Below, in pieces: positions 8,127 to 16,299 of a stretch of 64,000 bases of DNA. Below the pieces are notes generated by a model. The model was not told where the DNA came from. It did not search any database and was given only the letters and a program-made list of their open reading frames with translations. The translations under genes were made by a program, and so were the position numbers. The stretch is from SXVE01 sp036388895 (lineage in GTDB: Bacteria > Acidobacteriota > Blastocatellia > Pyrinomonadales > Pyrinomonadaceae). Location of the stretch: NCBI GenBank assembly GCA_036388895.1, contig DASVQY010000064.1, forward strand, positions 1-64,000, read 5' to 3'. The first letter of the stretch is position 1, and each line of letters opens with the position of its first letter.

Positions 8127-10322
8127 TTATTCCGCTGCCATACGTCTTGCTGGCGTTGCGGCGCCTTTAATCGTCATTTCGTCAACAATCCACTTGGCAT
8201 TGCCGAATTTTTCCGTGACGAAAAGCACATAGCGAATATCAACGGCAATCGTGCGTCCGTAATCGCCGCTGTAAAACAAATCATTTCCTAATCCTTCGTA
8301 ATTGCCGTCGAAAACCAAGCCGACTTGTTCGCCGTTGGCATTCAACACAGGGCTTCCCGAATTTCCGCCGATGATGTCGGTTGATGCCAGAAAATTAACG
8401 ATTACCGAATCGCCTTCGCCGTATCTGCCGAAATCTCGCGTTCGCTGCAATTGCTTCAGCTTTTCGGGGACGTCGAACGGATTAACGCCCGTGTCTTTTT
8501 CGATCATTCCCTTGATCGTGGTAAACGGCGTGTAGCGAACGGCTTCTCGCGGGCTGTAGCCTTTGATGTTGCCGTATGTGAAGCGCAGCGTCGAGTTAGC
8601 GTCCGGATAAGGCGTGGTGCCGTTCATTTCCGCCATTCCTTGCTGATAAAGCAATCGAAGACGATCAATTCCCGCGTTAAACCGGTTCGTTCGTCCTAAA
8701 ACTGCATTTCTCTCCTGAGCGTAAGCGGTCATAAACGGAATGACGTTCGGGTATTTTTTCTGCAAATCTTCGAGCGACATATCGTAAAGCGCGATGACTT
8801 TTTCCGGCGTATCGAAATTGTTTCTTTCAGCAATCGCCTCGGCTAAAGTTTCTTCCGCCGCGCGTCGCTCTTTTCCCTGAAAACGACTGAAAAGCGTTTC
8901 TACAGCGGCAAATTTCTGACCGGCGGGCAGTTCAGCCATTTTCAGAAGCATAAATTTGATCATCTCGCGTTCGAAGATCGGCTCTCGCGTCGCAAAAGCG
9001 GTCTGAATTTCCGCGAGTTTCTTCTGTCTTTCTTCGGCGTTTAACTTTTTGCCGGATTGGACAGCCGAAACCGCATCGTGAACTTGTCGGAAAACGGGCA
9101 TCGCCGCAATCGGGAAGGTGCGCAAAATAACATCGCGTTGCGCCGTCGGATAATATTCGCCGGAAACTCTCTGCAAGCTTGAAAGAACTTCGCCGTATTT
9201 CGCTTGCCGCTGCGGATTTGCCGCAACCCAAGCCGCGAATTTCACTTCTTCGTCGCGTTTTTTCGCAACCGCGTCGCCGCGTCGGACGGCGATGCTGCTG
9301 CCTTCGTAAACCTTACGGTAATTGTCCAAATTGGCTATGTCCGACTGATATTTGATACGCTTTTCTTCGTTCGTTTCGCCGACTTTGCGAAGCGCGTCGC
9401 TGCGCGCCTGCAAATAAGAAGCGAGAAACGGGAAGTTGACTTTTTCCGCGAAATCAATTGATTGGCTTTCGCGGTAACGAGTCGTCGTTCCCGGATAACC
9501 CATTACGAATACGAAATCGCCTTCTTTGACTCCGCCGATGTTAATCGTCAAATGTTTTTTCGGTTTATATGGAACGTTCGCGGTCGAGTATTCGGCAGCC
9601 GTTCCGTCGGGCGCGACGTATGCGCGCAGGAAAGTAAAGTCGCCGGTGTGACGCGTCCATTCAAAATTGTCCGGGTCGCCGCCGAAAACGCCGATGTTGC
9701 GCGGCGGGGCGTAAACGACGCGAACGTCTTTAATTTGCTGCGTTTGATAAAGATAATGGTAAAAGCCGCTGTTTAAGGATTGAATGCGAATCGTCGAGCC
9801 TTTCGGCGCTTTCGCCTGTTCCTGTTTCTGCAATTCCTCGGTGTTTCGTTTGATAGCTTGCGCGAGCGCGTCGCCGGTTAAATTTTCCGTGCCTTGTCTG
9901 ATTTTCGCCGTCACGTCTTCAACGCGTTCGGTCAAAAATATCGAATAATCTTTGGCGGGCAGTTCATTCGCCATCGAATTGGCTTTGTAACCGAGTTCGA
10001 CGTAATCGGTTTGCGGTGTCGAAGCCGAAACGAGCGCGTCGAAGCCGCAGTGATGGTTCGTTAAAATCAAGCCCTGCGGCGAAACGAATTCAGCCGTGCA
10101 ACCGATGCTTAGTCGAATAACAGCATCGGAAATATCAACGCCGTTCGGGTTATACAAATCAATCGGTCTGAGTTTTAATCCTTTTTGCCGCAGCGGTAAT
10201 CGGGCAATCTGGTCGGGCGTGTACATTCCTTCGTCGGGAACGGCAAACGCGACTGGAACGGACGAAAGCAGAATCGCCAACGTCAAAATAAAAGTTGTCA
10301 ATACGTTGAGTTTTAAGCGCAT
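8127..10322 (-). CDS. S46 family serine peptidase (DPP7/DPP11-like)
   Basis: 731 aa with an N-terminal signal peptide (hydrophobic residues 5-27, cleavage after AFA), so periplasmic or secreted. S46 peptidases remove dipeptides from peptide N-termini. The chymotrypsin-like catalytic residues are visible: the LILTNHHCGFDAL histidine (about residue 90-91), an aspartate in the DNFEWTRHTGDFTFLRAY block, and Ser655 in GGNSGSPVLN. Length agrees with the family (about 700-730). The start is the ATG at 10322. Substrate specificity (hydrophobic or acidic P1) cannot be read here. Confidence 0.93.
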   Translation of the reverse strand: MRLKLNVLTTFILTLAILLSSVPVAFAVPDEGMYTPDQIARLPLRQKGLKLRPIDLYNPNGVDISDAVIRLSIGCTAEFVSPQGLILTNHHCGFDALVSASTPQTDYVELGYKANSMANELPAKDYSIFLTERVEDVTAKIRQGTENLTGDALAQAIKRNTEELQKQEQAKAPKGSTIRIQSLNSGFYHYLYQTQQIKDVRVVYAPPRNIGVFGGDPDNFEWTRHTGDFTFLRAYVAPDGTAAEYSTANVPYKPKKHLTINIGGVKEGDFVFVMGYPGTTTRYRESQSIDFAEKVNFPFLASYLQARSDALRKVGETNEEKRIKYQSDIANLDNYRKVYEGSSIAVRRGDAVAKKRDEEVKFAAWVAANPQRQAKYGEVLSSLQRVSGEYYPTAQRDVILRTFPIAAMPVFRQVHDAVSAVQSGKKLNAEERQKKLAEIQTAFATREPIFEREMIKFMLLKMAELPAGQKFAAVETLFSRFQGKERRAAEETLAEAIAERNNFDTPEKVIALYDMSLEDLQKKYPNVIPFMTAYAQERNAVLGRTNRFNAGIDRLRLLYQQGMAEMNGTTPYPDANSTLRFTYGNIKGYSPREAVRYTPFTTIKGMIEKDTGVNPFDVPEKLKQLQRTRDFGRYGEGDSVIVNFLASTDIIGGNSGSPVLNANGEQVGLVFDGNYEGLGNDLFYSGDYGRTIAVDIRYVLFVTEKFGNAKWIVDEMTIKGAATPARRMAAE

Positions 10323-10420
10323 ATTTCGATTTCCTTTGTTATTAATCTAATAAATCGTACTTAATCCATTTAAATGTATGTAAAGATTTTAGCTTAAAGT
10401 TCGGAAAATTTCACAAACAA

Positions 10421-10452
10421 AAAAAGCGAGCCAATTTAAGGGCTCGCTTTTT
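10421..10452 (-). terminator. Intrinsic terminator of the M23 gene
   Basis: Hairpin AAAAAGCGAGCC / GGCTCGCTTTTT with an 8-nt loop, starting 24 bp past the M23 stop codon in the minus direction. Read on the minus strand the stem is followed by a T-rich tract, the form of a rho-independent terminator. Confidence 0.85.
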
Positions 10453-10475
10453 AGATGAATGTTTCAGCTTGATAA

Positions 10476-11315
10476 TTAGCTTATTTTTTTCAATTCAAAC
10501 GGTTCCGACGGCAGCAGACGACGCGGATTGATCGGTTTGTCGTTCATACGCAGTTCGTAATGAAGATGCGGTCCGGTCGAACGTCCCGTCGAGCCGATCA
10601 GACCGATGAGTTGACCGCGCTGAACGGCGTCGCCGACCTGAACGTTGCCTTGCGAAAGGTGTCCGTACCGAGTCGTCAAACCGTTTCCGTGATCAATTTC
10701 GATTAAATTGCCGTAACCGCCGTGCCAGCCGGCTTTAGTGACAATTCCGTTTGCCGGAGCGAGAACGCTGTCGCCTTTGTTGCCGTCAATGTCCATTCCG
10801 GCGTGGAATTCGTAACTTCGTCCGCCGAACGGGTTGCGGCGAAAACCATACTCATTGTTTATTTTACCGAGATGCGCCCAAATTGTCGGCAAAAACGCGG
10901 GATTGCTCGTCGTTTGAATGACGCGCATACGGTTTTCCATTTCGGATTCTTCGATGACCGGTTCGGTGTCCATATCCATATCAATCGAAGTTATGGGACC
11001 GCCCGAGTTGATCGTGAAATTTTCTGATTTCGCGGGAGCCGAATAATTGATTGATTTGTATTCGGCGGAATAATTATTGGGATTTTGTGAAATTTGTTGT
11101 GCAATTAATGCGGTTGGATTGGTTGTTTCCGATTTAGCGATTGAACTATTTTTATAAATATTTGTAAAACCTAAAACTGTAAAACTGATTGTTAATATTA
11201 AACCGATGATGCTTCTGTGCAGAATCTTTTTAGAAATTTCTAAACGGCGAATATAAAGTTTTGATTGTGTTTTATGCGATAAAAGAAAAGTGTAAAACTT
11301 GTCGTTTTTTTGCAT
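10476..11315 (-). CDS. M23 family metallopeptidase (LytM-type endopeptidase)
   Basis: 279 aa with one N-terminal membrane segment (about residues 34-52), a low-complexity periplasmic linker and a C-terminal LytM domain. Zinc ligands are visible: HxxxD in EFHAGMDIDG (His171, Asp175) and the HxH pair in STGPHLHYEL (His250, His252), so the domain should be catalytically active against peptidoglycan cross-links, anchored to the inner membrane facing the periplasm. An AAGGAG sequence lies about 14 nt upstream of the ATG, farther than usual. Confidence 0.92.
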   Translation of the reverse strand: MQKNDKFYTFLLSHKTQSKLYIRRLEISKKILHRSIIGLILTISFTVLGFTNIYKNSSIAKSETTNPTALIAQQISQNPNNYSAEYKSINYSAPAKSENFTINSGGPITSIDMDMDTEPVIEESEMENRMRVIQTTSNPAFLPTIWAHLGKINNEYGFRRNPFGGRSYEFHAGMDIDGNKGDSVLAPANGIVTKAGWHGGYGNLIEIDHGNGLTTRYGHLSQGNVQVGDAVQRGQLIGLIGSTGRSTGPHLHYELRMNDKPINPRRLLPSEPFELKKIS

Positions 11316-11628
11316 TACGCTTTGATAGCTCCTTTTTTATGATTTCGTGCCGAAAATCCAGCGTTTCGACTTCACGGAATCACGAAAGACTTAGCTCTTA
11401 CAGCAGACTAACGCGAATCCTTATTTGAGTGTTTTTTGTTTCTTTAATTTGTTTATTAAAACTATAAAAACAAAAAAACTCTTTGGGGTTATGACCAAAA
11501 TTCGTTAAAGATTGTATTTATTTTGGATATGGGTATCTAAAGTAACATAAGCGATCACGAATGGCAAATCTCGCCGAAAGTGACCGTAACCGCTCGTTCG
11601 AAAAACAGAAGGTTTTCAGTGCCTGAAA
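11316..11628. other. 313-bp gap upstream of the M23 gene
   Basis: Contains the leader of the M23 gene and the downstream side of the small membrane protein gene. I looked for the conserved blocks of c-di-AMP and c-di-GMP riboswitches, which often control cell-wall hydrolases, and did not find them. A weak stem (around 11361-11390) is present but not distinctive. No ORF or RNA gene is supported. Confidence 0.4.
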
Positions 11629-11838
11629 TTAGCTTTTATTTTTTCGTTTCTGATTAAAACTGCGAAGAACCATCAGTCCGACGCTGACGATTAAAACGAC
11701 GAACGCCAATACGATTAAAATTTTAATCGCGCCGGTAATAAAAGCGATAAAAGCGATGATTTGCTTTAATAAAGTAATAATCAAAGTCAGAATGACTAAA
11801 ATCATTCCTCCGACTCCTGCGGCTTTAAATAAAGACAT
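11629..11838 (-). CDS. Small two-helix membrane protein, unknown function
   Basis: 69 aa. Two hydrophobic segments (about residues 10-32 and 38-58) are followed by a short basic tail ending NQKRKNKS, so probably an inner-membrane hairpin with cytosolic ends by the positive-inside rule. A good Shine-Dalgarno (AAGGAG, 7 nt from the ATG) supports translation. I do not recognise the family. It lies alone between the sigma-factor locus and the M23 gene, in the same direction as both. Confidence 0.65.
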   Translation of the reverse strand: MSLFKAAGVGGMILVILTLIITLLKQIIAFIAFITGAIKILIVLAFVVLIVSVGLMVLRSFNQKRKNKS

Positions 11839-11968
11839 AACTTGAAACTCCTTCTGTAAACTCTCGAAACCACCGCAGAACAGCTTTATTAAGTGACATC
11901 AAAGCCATCCCGCATTTATAATAGCAAATATTTTACCCGTTCTACAATAAAAACCTTTTCTGTTTTTC

Positions 11969-12724
11969 TTACCTGTTTTTCCAGGAACGGGCGCGCGTTC
12001 GATATTCTGATTGCGAATCAAAATCGTCGCGTACGAATTGATGCTCCGGCGGAGCACTGACAAAACCCGGAGCGCCACTTTCCGTATGAACTTGCGAAAG
12101 CTTCGCTTGCTTAAATTTAAAGACCTGCTCGCGCAAAAGATAAACGCCTAATCCGACGAGGGCAACCGGCAAAATCCCGCGCATCAAAATCCGAACGTTA
12201 AAAAACGAATTGAGAAAAAACATCGCTCCGAGAACGGTTAGGACGATTCCCCAAAGTTTCGGGTTGCCCGAAAATCTGCGAACGAGAATGTCTTCGGCTC
12301 CGTCGGGCGTTAAACCCGAACGAATCATCTGCGCCGTTCGATAAGCGTCGAGCGCGGCGAAAAGCCACATTCCGATTACACCCCAGCGAAAAATCGCGCT
12401 TCCGTCGGTTAAAATCCACATTTGAAAAAGTCCGACGAAAACGGCGAAATAAACGATTGCTTTCACTGTCTGACTATTATAAGCCGCGCCTAATCCGGGA
12501 CAAAGCAATGAAAGAATCGTCGCGATAATCGGAGAAGTCTGCTTTTTCACCAAAGGAACATATGCCGATTGATTTTGCCGGCGCAGCAAATCCACGCCCT
12601 GAACGATGCAGTCCTGACAAAAAGGAAAACCTTTTACGCGGTGATCGCACGACGGACACAGCGGTTTTCCGCATCCGTTGCAGTTGACGACTGCCACCGC
12701 CTGGCTGTGATAAGCGCAATTCAT
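11969..12724 (-). CDS. B-box zinc-finger membrane protein
   Basis: 251 aa. The first 40 residues form a B-box-like zinc finger: CAYH, CNGCGKPLCPSC and FCQDC supply the Cys/His ligands. Then come several hydrophobic segments, first about residues 65-105, and a polar C-terminal tail. Proteins of this design are common in Acidobacteriota and are of unknown function. Its start overlaps the anti-sigma gene stop by 4 bp (ATGA-type coupling), so it is the third gene of the ECF sigma operon and may take part in envelope-stress sensing; that role is inference. Confidence 0.8.
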   Translation of the reverse strand: MNCAYHSQAVAVVNCNGCGKPLCPSCDHRVKGFPFCQDCIVQGVDLLRRQNQSAYVPLVKKQTSPIIATILSLLCPGLGAAYNSQTVKAIVYFAVFVGLFQMWILTDGSAIFRWGVIGMWLFAALDAYRTAQMIRSGLTPDGAEDILVRRFSGNPKLWGIVLTVLGAMFFLNSFFNVRILMRGILPVALVGLGVYLLREQVFKFKQAKLSQVHTESGAPGFVSAPPEHQFVRDDFDSQSEYRTRARSWKNR

Positions 12725-13509
12725 TGTTTGTTTTCCTCTTGATTAACGTATATTCCCTGCACCGGTTCGCCTGCACCGGAATTTTGTTCGATCACGTTTC
12801 CGTTGCCTAAAACAATGTTTGCGCCTTGTTTATAAGTTTGCCCCGCAAGCTCAAAACTCTTCTGGTAAATCGCGCCGAAAGAACTTCCAGACGAAGCCGT
12901 TCCGCCGAAAACTAAAAACGCGAACATCAAAATCATCGCGACCGGCGCAAGTTGCGGAAGCGGTAAACTCAAACTGCGAATCCATTCGCCGAATTGCGCC
13001 GTCCAGCTCGCTTTGACGGCTTTCGCCTCGGTCGTGCCGATGGTGGATTGCAGAATCTTTTCGTGCAGTCCGGCGGGAACCGGCAATTCTTCCATTTTAT
13101 ACGTATAGCAGGCGGCGATTGAGCGAACGACTTCGCCGGGCAAATCCGTGCAGTTTTCGCACAAAACGGCGTGACGCTCCCAGCGGTGGAAAAGCGCGGC
13201 GGGCAGAAAGCCGTCTAAATAATCGGTCAGATGCGCTTCAAACTCGGAACACGACATAGCCGTTTCGGGCATTGTCATAGTTAAAATTCTTGCCTCAAGC
13301 CGCGTTAACGGCTGACGCGGAACGGCAAGCTCGTGACAAACTTCAAGTGCGTCTTTAACTTCATTCAAAAGCGAGTGGCATAAAGGACAACGCAAAGCGT
13401 GTGCAGCAACCGCTTTATGCGTCTGCTTGTCCAGAGTTTTATCAAGATAATCAGTTAAAAGCTCCTCGAACTCCGAACAATTTATAATTCTTTCGTCCTT
13501 GTAATCCAT
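12721..13509 (-). CDS. Anti-sigma factor with two zf-HC2 zinc-finger domains
   Basis: 262 aa. Two tandem zinc-finger anti-sigma domains are visible: CSEFEELLTDYLD followed by HALRCPLC (residues about 11-45), and a second copy CSEFEAHLTDYLDGFL followed by HAVLCENC (about 82-120). Each has the H-x3-C-x2-C ligand set of the ZAS family. One transmembrane segment (about 187-205) and a periplasmic tail follow. The protein should bind and hold the ECF sigma factor encoded 85 bp upstream. Two ZAS domains in one chain are less common than one. Confidence 0.87.
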   Translation of the reverse strand: MDYKDERIINCSEFEELLTDYLDKTLDKQTHKAVAAHALRCPLCHSLLNEVKDALEVCHELAVPRQPLTRLEARILTMTMPETAMSCSEFEAHLTDYLDGFLPAALFHRWERHAVLCENCTDLPGEVVRSIAACYTYKMEELPVPAGLHEKILQSTIGTTEAKAVKASWTAQFGEWIRSLSLPLPQLAPVAMILMFAFLVFGGTASSGSSFGAIYQKSFELAGQTYKQGANIVLGNGNVIEQNSGAGEPVQGIYVNQEENKQ

Positions 13510-13594
13510 AAAAAAACAAAACCCCTTAGATTAAATCAAATTTTCTCAAAATCTTTATCAACAATAATATTTATTGCCATTTTTTTATCCTTCT

Positions 13595-14203
13595 TCAAAC
13601 CGATACGACGCGCATTCGGCGCAGAATCTTTGCCAGCTCGATGCGTCCGCGATTGATACGCGATTTGACGGTTCCTTCGGGTATCTGCAAAACGTCAACT
13701 ATTTCTTGATAGCTCATTTCCTCGATGTCGCGTAAAATCACGCACGTTCGCAAATCCGACGGCAGTTTGTCAATTCCTTCCTGCACCTGCGCGGCTAACT
13801 CGCGCCGTTCCATTTCCTTCTGCGCCGAAGAATTGACCGAATGCAGATGATAAGCGTGGTCTTCGACATCATCAGCCATCGTGTTCTGCGGATTGCGCTG
13901 GCGATGGCGATAGTCGTCAATTATCAAATTTCGTGCCAGCCGCATCAGCCAGTTCGACAGATCGCCCTGTTTGGCGTCGTATTGGTCGAGCGTCTTGTAA
14001 ATGCGGATGAAGACTTCCTGCGTCAAATCTTCAGCCGCGTCCGCGCTGGATGTAAAACGGTAGGCGAGATTGAATATCCGCCGCGAGAAATTAGTAACAA
14101 TTTCTTCCCAAGCCGCGCCGTCGCCAGCGCGCGCGCGCCGCACAAGATCCGCGCCGTTAATTTCCGTTACCGTTTTTAGTGCTTCCAACGCCTGTTTCTC
14201 CAA
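13595..14203 (-). CDS. ECF RNA polymerase sigma factor (RpoE-like)
   Basis: 202 aa with sigma region 2 (around SSADAAEDLTQEVFIRIYKT, -10 recognition) and region 4 (MSYQEIVDVLQIPEGTVKSR helix-turn-helix, -35 recognition), with no region 1 or 3, as in ECF sigma factors. The DYRHRQRNPQN linker is typical of RpoE-like groups. It heads an operon with its zinc anti-sigma factor and the B-box membrane protein, and is probably autoregulated, but I could not identify its own promoter type upstream. Confidence 0.93.
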   Translation of the reverse strand: MEKQALEALKTVTEINGADLVRRARAGDGAAWEEIVTNFSRRIFNLAYRFTSSADAAEDLTQEVFIRIYKTLDQYDAKQGDLSNWLMRLARNLIIDDYRHRQRNPQNTMADDVEDHAYHLHSVNSSAQKEMERRELAAQVQEGIDKLPSDLRTCVILRDIEEMSYQEIVDVLQIPEGTVKSRINRGRIELAKILRRMRVVSV

Positions 14204-14538
14204 AAGCCTTCCGTCTTTGTTTCGTATAAGACTTTAATCGTAAAGCTCGCTTTGTCAAAACTTTTTTACGAAACCCGAAAATAAAAAGTTCCGTAGAAAA
14301 GTTTGTTTTGCCTGTCAAAATATAAACTTTCAAAAAAAGAAATAAAAATTTTGGATAATTGATTTCTTTTTTGGACGTTTATGTGAGCGGTATGGCTCGC
14401 GTTCATTGTAGTTTTCCGAGAAAATACTGTATCTTTTGTCTTTATCTCGTATTCTATACGACAGTATAGTGTGCGTATTCTTAATAATCTACATATTTCA
14501 TTTGATACTCTTAAATTTGCAAAATAGGTGTTAATAAT
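14204..14538. other. Divergent promoter region, sigma operon / flippase-like gene
   Basis: 335 AT-rich bases between divergent genes. A short inverted repeat GTTTCGTA (14219-14226) / TACGAAAC (14267-14274) flanks a 40-bp segment just upstream of the sigma-factor gene; it could be chance or an operator. No ORF or RNA gene is supported. Confidence 0.4.
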
Positions 14539-15678
14539 TTGCGAAAATACTTAAAACTAATACTTTTGTTTTTGTTCGCGGCTTTTATTTTCTGGTTTTT
14601 CGGGCGAAATCTCGATTGGCAGGAAGTCAGTCAAAGTCTGCGCCGGGCAAATCCTGTTTATCTGACCGGCGCGGTTTTAATAATTTGTCTGGGTTATCTT
14701 TTGCGAGCTCTGCGCTGGCAGGTTTTGCTCGAGCCGATTACGAAATCTTCGCTGAGAGAGCTTTTCGCGACGACGACCGTCGGGTTCGCGGCGCTTTTTT
14801 TAGTCGGCAGAATGGGCGAAATCGTTCGCCCGATGTGGCTGCCGATGCGCGACCCGCGCGTTCGACCGTCGGCGGCGCTCGTCACGCTCGGCGTCGAGAG
14901 AATTTTCGATCTGGCAGCGCTGATTTGCTTTTTCGCCATAAATTTATTGTTTTTTTCCGCGCCGCCGGGCAGGGAAACCGAATTCGTATATATAGAATAC
15001 GTCGGCAGTTTAATGCTGATCGGCGTTGTTGTCGGTTTTGTCGCTTTAACCGTTTACCAGAGAATTTCTCATCGGGTAATCGCTTTCGCCGAACGCGCGA
15101 CCGACCGAAAATTCATTCCGCGCCGAATTCGCCAAATATTTTTGAGCCTCTTGCGGCAGTTGTCGGCTTCTTTGCAAATCTTGAAAAGTTGGAGAGAAAT
15201 TTTTCTCGTCAGTTTCTGGACGTTTACCTTGTGGCTGTCAATCGCCATTCCGACGTGGCTCGTTTTGCTGGCGTTCGACTTGCCGCTAAGTTTCGGCGAT
15301 TCGCTTTTCATAATGGGCTGGGCGGCAATCGGTTCGATTGTGCCGACGCCCGGCGGCGCGGCGGGCGCTTTTCACGCGGCGACGGCGGGCGGCTTGCTGT
15401 TCTTGAATGTCGAGCGCGAACAGGCGGCAGCCGTTTCGATTGCGATGCACCTCGTCTATTTCGCGCCCGCGCTTATTTTCGGGTTGTATTATTTTCTTCA
15501 CGGCGATATAAGTATTTCGAGATTCAGAAATCTTTTGACCAGCGAGAATGCCGTCGAAGAAATAGAATCGGAATCTCCGAACGCCGAAATCGAAGTTAAA
15601 ATCAAAAGCGGGGACGAAAAACATTTGAATTTCGGCAATCAGACAAAAATTCAAAATCCCGAATCCAAAATCGTATGA
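14539..15678 (+). CDS. Lysylphosphatidylglycerol synthase TM-region / UPF0104 family protein
   Basis: 379 aa with about eight hydrophobic segments, belonging to the AglD/MprF N-terminal 'flippase-like' family (PF03706). Signature segments include RALRWQVLLEP near the start and the GAAGAFHAATAGG loop in the second half. Such proteins are membrane proteins thought to translocate or synthesise lipids; the exact substrate is unknown. The start is a TTG at 14539 with AGGTG about 9 nt upstream. The last 15 codons are made of translated heptad repeat (QTKIQNPESKIV), and the stop overlaps the nrdR ATG by 4 bp. Confidence 0.8.
   Translation: MRKYLKLILLFLFAAFIFWFFGRNLDWQEVSQSLRRANPVYLTGAVLIICLGYLLRALRWQVLLEPITKSSLRELFATTTVGFAALFLVGRMGEIVRPMWLPMRDPRVRPSAALVTLGVERIFDLAALICFFAINLLFFSAPPGRETEFVYIEYVGSLMLIGVVVGFVALTVYQRISHRVIAFAERATDRKFIPRRIRQIFLSLLRQLSASLQILKSWREIFLVSFWTFTLWLSIAIPTWLVLLAFDLPLSFGDSLFIMGWAAIGSIVPTPGGAAGAFHAATAGGLLFLNVEREQAAAVSIAMHLVYFAPALIFGLYYFLHGDISISRFRNLLTSENAVEEIESESPNAEIEVKIKSGDEKHLNFGNQTKIQNPESKIV
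15643..15674 (+). repeat. Heptad repeat overlapping the flippase-like gene 3' end and nrdR leader
   Basis: A-rich run with TTCAAAA and TCCAAAA units (sense strand of nrdR), the same unit as the complement of TTTTGGA at 7108, 51389 and 51832. Here it is translated as the end of the upstream protein and directly precedes the nrdR ATG, with no Shine-Dalgarno in between. Confidence 0.6.
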
Positions 15679-16169
15679 AATGCCCGTTCTGCGGATTCTT
15701 AGAAGATAAAGTCGTTGATTCGCGCGAGTCGAAGGACGGCGATTCGATTCGCCGCCGCCGCGAATGTCTCGAATGCAATCGTCGTTTTACTTCGTACGAA
15801 CGAATTGACGAAATTCCATATATGGTCGTCAAAAAAGACGGCAAGCGCGAAACATTCGAGCGCAATAAAATTTTAGCCGGACTGCTGCGCGCCTGCGAAA
15901 AGCGACCGATTTCTTCCGGGCAGCTCGAATCCATCGTTGATGAAGTGGAAAAAGCCGTTCAGGAATCGCCCGACCGCGAGCTTTTGACGAGCGAAATCGG
16001 CAAGATTATTATGAAACGCCTCAAACAGCTCGATAAAGTCGCTTACGTTCGTTTCGCATCGGTTTATCTGGAATTTGAAGACGTTTCCGAATTTATGACC
16101 GAACTTAAATATCTGGTGCGCTCGCGCGACAAAGTGGTTGAAAAAAAACCGAAAAAATCCAGAAAATAG
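15675..16169 (+). CDS. nrdR: Transcriptional repressor NrdR
   Basis: 164 aa. The N-terminal zinc ribbon has CPFCG at the start and CLECNRRF near residue 33, and is followed by the ATP-cone domain (about residues 47-137; KKDGKRETFERNKI start). NrdR binds NrdR boxes before ribonucleotide reductase operons and represses them according to ATP/dATP state. Length (about 150-165) is normal. No nrd structural gene is in the window. The ATG overlaps the stop of the upstream gene by 4 bp, so translation may be coupled. Confidence 0.95.
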   Translation: MKCPFCGFLEDKVVDSRESKDGDSIRRRRECLECNRRFTSYERIDEIPYMVVKKDGKRETFERNKILAGLLRACEKRPISSGQLESIVDEVEKAVQESPDRELLTSEIGKIIMKRLKQLDKVAYVRFASVYLEFEDVSEFMTELKYLVRSRDKVVEKKPKKSRK

Positions 16170-16202
16170 ATTTTTTAGTAAAAGAACAATTATACCCGCA
16201 AT

Positions 16203-16263
16203 AAAAAGGTGGAGAATTCAAAAAGCATAAAAAATAATGCTTTTTGAATTCTCCACCTTTTTT
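16203..16263. terminator. Bidirectional terminator between nrdR and the FG-GAP protease gene
   Basis: A very strong palindrome: AAAAAGGTGGAGAATTC... pairs with ...GAATTCTCCACCTTTTT, continuing inward through AAAAAGCAT/ATGCTTTTT, with an AT-only loop. The A-run on one side and T-run on the other suit termination of both convergent genes. Confidence 0.9.
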
Positions 16264-16299
16264 ACAGTAACCTTCGCCTTATTCCGACTTTGTCACATT

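Noticed and set aside
11316..11420. Riboswitch in the M23 peptidase leader
   Set aside because: The conserved blocks of c-di-AMP (ydaO) and c-di-GMP riboswitches are absent; only weak local stems are present.
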